A DNA stretch of 64,000 nt. Source: Verrucomicrobiaceae bacterium. Its GTDB lineage: Bacteria; Verrucomicrobiota; Verrucomicrobiia; Verrucomicrobiales; Verrucomicrobiaceae. How positions within the stretch are numbered: the first letter of the stretch is position 1; the number at the start of each line of letters is the position of its first letter. Below, piece by piece: positions 60,118 through 64,000 of this stretch. The DNA lies in the NCBI GenBank assembly GCA_019694165.1, contig JAIBCL010000006.1, forward strand, positions 186,001 to 250,000. The letters are read 5' to 3'. Made by a program: the position numbers and the translations under genes. The notes under the pieces were generated by a model that had not been told where the DNA came from, made no database searches, and saw only the letters and a list, made by a program, of their open reading frames with translations.

Positions 60118-61431
60118 ATGACCACAGCTTCTCATTCCCGTTTCATCTTCGCGATTGCCATTCTCCTGGCCGTGCCGTTGCTTTCCAATGCCGCCACCGC
60201 CGTCAAGATCGGCATCAGGCCGAACTGGCAGCCGAACGCGCCGCAAAGTCACTTCGGCCACACGAGCATCAAGGTGCATGTCATCGATCCAAACGCTTCC
60301 GAGGGCGGGCTTCCCGATCTGCACTCGGGTCCGCCGCTCTTCGACAATCAAGGACCGGGGACGAAGCCGGACTTCTGGGACGTCACCCGTGTGAAAGGCG
60401 GAAAGGCCAAGACCGATGCGCCGGAAGTGTTGACGGTCAAAGTCATCACCCACCAAACCGGCTGGAGCTACGATCTGGATTTGCCCGGCCTCGTGGCGGC
60501 AGAGGGCGATGAGTTTGAGGTGAAAGTCACCAGCGGTCATGATCCCGATGAGATGCTGCTCCCGGGATTCACGGTGGCGAACAAGGATGATCTGGTGCTC
60601 AAGCTTACGATCGACAAAGGTACGGGCGATTTTTTACGGCACATCGGCGGCCTCGCCACGAAGCCCGACTTCTCAATCCAGGAAGGCGAGGACAATGTGT
60701 ACTCGCTTAAGCTCCTCGCCGGCTTTGACGACGAAGGCAGGAACGACTCCTACTGGAGCGGCAAGGCGCTGCTGAGCGCCGACATCGCGCTGCATCCGAA
60801 GGACGAGGGCCGTCACTTCTCCAAGATCGTGGGCGAGTTGGACGGGCTGTACACTTTCAAGTTCGCCGGCTTCGAGGACATTTCTTCGGAGTTTCATGCG
60901 CGCGAGCAACTCGGGATCAGCTCGCGGCTGGAGTCCGACCAGCAATTCGACAACACCAACATAACCCTCGGCATCACGAGCTGGACTGCGGTCAATGGCA
61001 GGCTGCTGCATGACTTCTCCAACCTCTTCTGCTGGTTCGGAGACAAACCAACGCAGTCTCCGCCCGCGTTGATCAATCTCTCCTACGAGCTGGTGGAGAA
61101 GGTCAATCGCGATGCCGAGTCGCGCGCCCGTTCCATCGACCGCACCACGGACCGCGTCCGCGTGCATCTCCTCTGGCAGTTGCTCGTCGGCCACAAGTTC
61201 GTCACGCTCTTCGACTCGCCCTACAATCTCGCATTGGTCATCGACTCCGGAGTGGCCTATGACTTTGGCAACTCCAAGACCGCGCCAGATGTAAACCTCG
61301 CCCTCGAGTTCGGTCCTTACCTCAGCAATAAATCCGTGCCGACCTTTGTCCTCAGCTACATCAACGGCAAGACGAGCACCAAGTTCGAGAACTACAGCGA
61401 GATCCTCGGCGGACTGAAATGGCGCTGGTAG
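60118..61431 (+). CDS. Secreted protein, candidate outer-membrane beta-barrel
   Basis: The 437-residue product has a signal peptide (FIFAIAILLAVPLLSNAAT). The N-terminal part (residues about 30-180) is beta-rich with Gly/Asp-rich loops. The C-terminal 250 residues alternate strands and turns (LLSADIALHPKDEGRHFSKI; NITLGITSWTAVNGRLLHDF; LALVIDSGVAYDFGNS) and the protein ends in an aromatic residue (LGGLKWRW), as outer-membrane barrels usually do. It would be the outer-membrane component of the cluster. The family is not recognised and the barrel assignment is an inference. Confidence 0.6.
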   Translation: MTTASHSRFIFAIAILLAVPLLSNAATAVKIGIRPNWQPNAPQSHFGHTSIKVHVIDPNASEGGLPDLHSGPPLFDNQGPGTKPDFWDVTRVKGGKAKTDAPEVLTVKVITHQTGWSYDLDLPGLVAAEGDEFEVKVTSGHDPDEMLLPGFTVANKDDLVLKLTIDKGTGDFLRHIGGLATKPDFSIQEGEDNVYSLKLLAGFDDEGRNDSYWSGKALLSADIALHPKDEGRHFSKIVGELDGLYTFKFAGFEDISSEFHAREQLGISSRLESDQQFDNTNITLGITSWTAVNGRLLHDFSNLFCWFGDKPTQSPPALINLSYELVEKVNRDAESRARSIDRTTDRVRVHLLWQLLVGHKFVTLFDSPYNLALVIDSGVAYDFGNSKTAPDVNLALEFGPYLSNKSVPTFVLSYINGKTSTKFENYSEILGGLKWRW

Positions 61432-61487
61432 CACCTTTTGCCGCCAATTCTTCTGATGCACCACAACCATCAACACAACAAAACCAT

Positions 61488-62261
61488 ATGAAATCGTCAA
61501 ACAAGATCATAAAACGCTCCCACAAGTGGTATGGCTGGCTTCCTGATCTGCCAGACCATCGCGACCTCCTATATGCAGCCATCAAGCCAAAGGCGCTGAA
61601 GCTGCCTCCGTCGGTGGATCTTCGCGCTGGTTGTCCGCCCGTGGAAAACCAAGGATCCCTGGGAAGTTGCACCGCACATGCTCTCGTAGGCAATCTGGAG
61701 TTTCTTGAACTCAAGTCCGGCCAGCCCTTGGTCGATCGGAGCCGTCTGTTCGTGTACTACAATGAGCGGGTCATCGAAGGAACCGTTTCCTCCGACAGCG
61801 GGGCGTTCCTCCGCGACGGCATCAAGACTCTGGCCAAGCAAGGCGTTTGTGACGAGCCAATCTGGCCTTACCGGATTGCTAAATTCGCCAAGAAGCCGCC
61901 CGCGGCTTGTTACAAACAAGCCACAAAGAACCGGATTCAATCGTATCACAGGCTCAATACCGTGGATGAGATGCGCGCATGTCTCGCGGAAGGGTACCCG
62001 TTTGTGTTCGGTTTCACCGTGTACGAATCGTTCGAGTCGCAAACCGTGGCGCAGACCGGAGTGCTGGGCATGCCCAAGTCTGGCGAAAAGGTGCTCGGCG
62101 GACATGCGGTGATGGCGGTTGGCTATGATCACGCTAAAAGCCGTTTCCTCGTGCGTAACTCATGGGATACCGACTGGGGAATGAATGGCTATTACACGAT
62201 GCCTTACGATTATCTGGCCAGTCGCGAGCTGTCCGACGATTTTTGGACGATCCGACAGTAG
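61488..62261 (+). CDS. C1 family (papain-like) cysteine peptidase
   Basis: The 257-residue protein has the complete papain catalytic set: NQGSLGSCTAHALVG with catalytic Cys61, GGHAVMAVGYDH with the His, and RNSWDTDWGMNGYY with the Asn. The propeptide is almost absent and there is no signal peptide; the N-terminus is basic (MKSSNKIIKRSHKWYGWLPD). This compact type of C1 peptidase is common in bacterial clusters. Start 61488 was chosen because it lies just before the conserved WYGWLPDLPDHRD segment. It probably processes or cleaves proteins delivered together with the neighbouring cell-wall hydrolases. Confidence 0.88.
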   Translation: MKSSNKIIKRSHKWYGWLPDLPDHRDLLYAAIKPKALKLPPSVDLRAGCPPVENQGSLGSCTAHALVGNLEFLELKSGQPLVDRSRLFVYYNERVIEGTVSSDSGAFLRDGIKTLAKQGVCDEPIWPYRIAKFAKKPPAACYKQATKNRIQSYHRLNTVDEMRACLAEGYPFVFGFTVYESFESQTVAQTGVLGMPKSGEKVLGGHAVMAVGYDHAKSRFLVRNSWDTDWGMNGYYTMPYDYLASRELSDDFWTIRQ

Positions 62262-62318
62262 CGACGCCAGAGTGAACCTGAGTGAACCTCAGTGACCAAC
62301 AATCATACCCGAACCACC

Positions 62319-63464
62319 ATGATCAAGAAAGCAACTAAGAACACATCGCCAAGGAAGACCACCGCACCATTGAAGAACCAAGCTCAGAGCATGACCGTTC
62401 AGCAGGCGCGCCAGCAGCTCAACATCACCGTTGATCTCATCCCGAATACCAACAGCAACCGCCCCGGCACGCCGCTTCAGGCGAAGAAGGTGACGATTCA
62501 CAACACGGACAATGACTCGGCGGGCGCTGACGCTCGCGCGCACGCCAAATACATGAAGGGCACGGACGCTCAGCAGCGAAAGGTATCCTGGCACTTCACC
62601 GTGGATGACGGCAGCGTGTATCAGAGCCTCCCGGTCAATGAAGTCGGCTGGCACGCAGCGACCCATGCGGGGAACACCACTTCGCTTGGCATCGAGATCT
62701 GCGAGAATCAGGGCATCAACCAGACGGCAGCCAACACGCGCGCAGCTTTGCTCACAGCGCTGATGCTTTATGAACTCCACATTCCGCTTGCGGGAAACGT
62801 TGTGCAACATCATGACTGGAGCGGCAAGAACTGCCCTCATATGTTGCGCGCCACCGCCGGAGGCTGGACAGCTTTTCTTGCGGAAGTGAAGGCGTTTTAC
62901 GATGCCTTCAGCGCCGATGCGCCGCACAGCCACCTGGCTGCACTGAGTCACCACGCTCCCGTGCATGCATTGGATGTCGCCCCGGCTGGCAAGAGATTGA
63001 GACCTAGAGTCTCCGCCGCTGCATTCCGCTTTGGCGGCGCGGCTCACGCGGAAGGTGTTTCTGGCGTTCAATCTGACATCCTTTCCACCGAGTTCGGTGG
63101 TGGTAGCGAAGCAGGAATGCCCAGCGCTTACGGGGGTATTGTCGATCCAGACGAGCCGCAGGCTTCGCTCCCGGCACGTGTCCCTAGTTCCCAGCGTCGA
63201 GTCGTTGTCACGAATCCTGCCAATGGCCGGAGCGTCGAGTGTCTGGTTAATGATGTCGGCCCTTGGAACACCCATGACGCTTATTGGAACACTGGCAGCA
63301 GGCCCGCGGCAGAAGCACAGCACCAGAATGGCGATGTGGCGGAGAACGGCCAGGTGCCCTCGAACGAGGCAGGCATCGATCTCACCCCAGCCGCCATGCT
63401 TGCCCTCGGCGTACACGGACCGGTAAATACTCGCAAGGTCCGAGTCGATTGGGAATTTGTCTAA
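62319..63464 (+). CDS. Amidase_2 (endolysin-like) fused to a DPBB-like domain
   Basis: The 381-residue protein has a Lys-rich N-terminus (MIKKATKNTSPRKTTAPLKN) and an Amidase_2 domain like phage endolysins: KVTIHNTDNDS with the first zinc His, WHFTVDDGSVYQSLP, TSLGIEICENQG, and HHDWSGKNCPHM. The last 120 residues (LPARVPSSQRRVVVTNPANG, then VNDVGPWNTHDAYW and EAGIDLTPAAMLALG) resemble the double-psi beta-barrel fold of RlpA-like or related proteins, including the DVGPW and GIDLTPAAM elements. Start 62319 was chosen over GTG 62292. It probably cuts peptide stems from peptidoglycan. Confidence 0.85.
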   Translation: MIKKATKNTSPRKTTAPLKNQAQSMTVQQARQQLNITVDLIPNTNSNRPGTPLQAKKVTIHNTDNDSAGADARAHAKYMKGTDAQQRKVSWHFTVDDGSVYQSLPVNEVGWHAATHAGNTTSLGIEICENQGINQTAANTRAALLTALMLYELHIPLAGNVVQHHDWSGKNCPHMLRATAGGWTAFLAEVKAFYDAFSADAPHSHLAALSHHAPVHALDVAPAGKRLRPRVSAAAFRFGGAAHAEGVSGVQSDILSTEFGGGSEAGMPSAYGGIVDPDEPQASLPARVPSSQRRVVVTNPANGRSVECLVNDVGPWNTHDAYWNTGSRPAAEAQHQNGDVAENGQVPSNEAGIDLTPAAMLALGVHGPVNTRKVRVDWEFV

Positions 63465-63482
63465 ACTTCAACAACGACAGCC

Positions 63483-64000
63483 ATGCCCCTCACGCTCTCC
63501 GTCATTGTCCTCACCCACTTCGGTCTGCTCGATGGCTCGGCCGCCGTCGCCATTGACGACAAGTCCTTTGTCGTCGCCACCGATGAACTCAACACCCTGT
63601 TTGTCAGCCGCTTCGCCAGCGGCGGCCCCCAGCCGGTGTTCGATCTCGATCGCGATCTCCACGATTTTCCCAGCGCGAAAAAAAAGAAGGGCGGCTTCAA
63701 GGAGGCTGATCTGGAGGGTGCCGCGAAGGTGGGGGACAATTTGATTTACTGGATCGGTTCGCACTCGCGCGACGGGGACGGAGATGATTGTCCACAACGG
63801 CAGGTGTTTTTCGCCACTAAACTGAGCGAAGAGTCCGACTGTAGAAAAGCGCTTGTGAAAGAAGGAAAGGTGTACACCAACCTTCTTGCCGACATGATCG
63901 GCGACCCGAAGCTGAAAAAGTTCAAGCTTGAAGAGGCTGCGACAAAGAAACCGAAGAATCCGAATGCGTTGAACATAGAGAGCCTGTGCACAGCAGCGGA
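63483..64000 (+). CDS. DUF3616 domain protein (3' partial)
   Basis: The frame starts at 63483 and is open to the right window edge (172 codons). It resembles DUF3616: LLDGSAAVAIDDKSFVVATD, then DLHDFPSAKKKKGGFKEADL, and GAAKVGDNLIYWIGSHSRDG, the conserved EADLEGAA..GD..YWIGSHGR-like pattern. The function of DUF3616 is unknown; it occurs next to secreted hydrolases. The rest of the gene lies outside the window. There is no signal peptide at the chosen start. Confidence 0.75.
   Translation, partial: MPLTLSVIVLTHFGLLDGSAAVAIDDKSFVVATDELNTLFVSRFASGGPQPVFDLDRDLHDFPSAKKKKGGFKEADLEGAAKVGDNLIYWIGSHSRDGDGDDCPQRQVFFATKLSEESDCRKALVKEGKVYTNLLADMIGDPKLKKFKLEEAATKKPKNPNALNIESLCTAA

Noticed and set aside
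55024-64000. Prophage interpretation of the right cluster
   Set aside because: Although two amidases look endolysin-like, no capsid, terminase, portal, tail or holin gene was recognised, and a candidate outer-membrane barrel and a DUF3616 protein are not typical of phages.

Overview
The window looks like a piece of a high-GC Verrucomicrobia chromosome (PVC superphylum). The assignment rests on gene families: a PSD1/DUF1549-type cytochrome (8555-11638), a PVC-type heme-binding CxxCH protein (17398-19878), a DUF1080 lipoprotein, Tat-dependent Gfo/Idh/MocA and phosphoesterase proteins, an NHL-repeat secreted protein, and intergenic CACGGAA- and GACGAAT-type repeats. No rRNA, tRNA or CRISPR array was recognised.

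Region 1 (1-35100) is ordinary chromosome. A long minus-strand array (2846-14780) carries a phosphoesterase, upp, an oxidoreductase, a DUF1080 lipoprotein, an EVE protein, a D-threonine aldolase/D-serine dehydratase-like enzyme, the PSD1 cytochrome, an EF-hand protein and two paralogous coiled-coil membrane proteins. It is followed by an aguB-aguA pair that converts agmatine to putrescine, the PVC cytochrome, glpK, a GH71/99-like protein, a Nudix hydrolase, a leucine-rich-repeat protein, a YiiX-like hydrolase, an isolated nuoF, a decayed stretch, and a complete RND efflux operon (adaptor, pump, TolC) with matching operator-like palindromes.

Region 2 (about 35500-54900) is an integrated mobile island resembling a plasmid or mobilizable element. 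It has an HTH/coiled-coil plasmid-type protein, an HTH replication initiator whose 3' end carries 23-bp phased iterons, a ParE-type toxin-antitoxin pair, a strongly palindromic non-coding segment, two different VirD4/TraD-like ATPases, a replication-relaxation protein, a CHC2/Toprim primase with a decayed second copy of its 3' end, and a large serine recombinase at the right edge. Cargo includes a SET-domain/SMR/XRE group with a clear double operator and a lower-GC block with a VTT-like membrane protein, a DUF192 protein, a membrane protein and a class I isoprenoid synthase-like enzyme. Several island genes have strong Shine-Dalgarno sequences, unlike most of the flanking genes.

Region 3 (about 54900-64000, open at the right edge) is a co-directional cluster of at least nine genes. 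It includes an Amidase_3-GH75 fusion, an inner-membrane coiled-coil protein, two PGRP/Amidase_2 proteins (one fused to a DPBB-like domain), a candidate outer-membrane barrel, a papain-like C1 protease and a DUF3616 protein. Most of these genes have C/A-rich leaders without a Shine-Dalgarno sequence, and four consecutive soluble products begin with lysine-rich tails instead of signal peptides. This cluster is the best candidate for an undescribed envelope-directed system. The palindromic segment at 37787-38135 and the isoprenoid synthase cargo are next.
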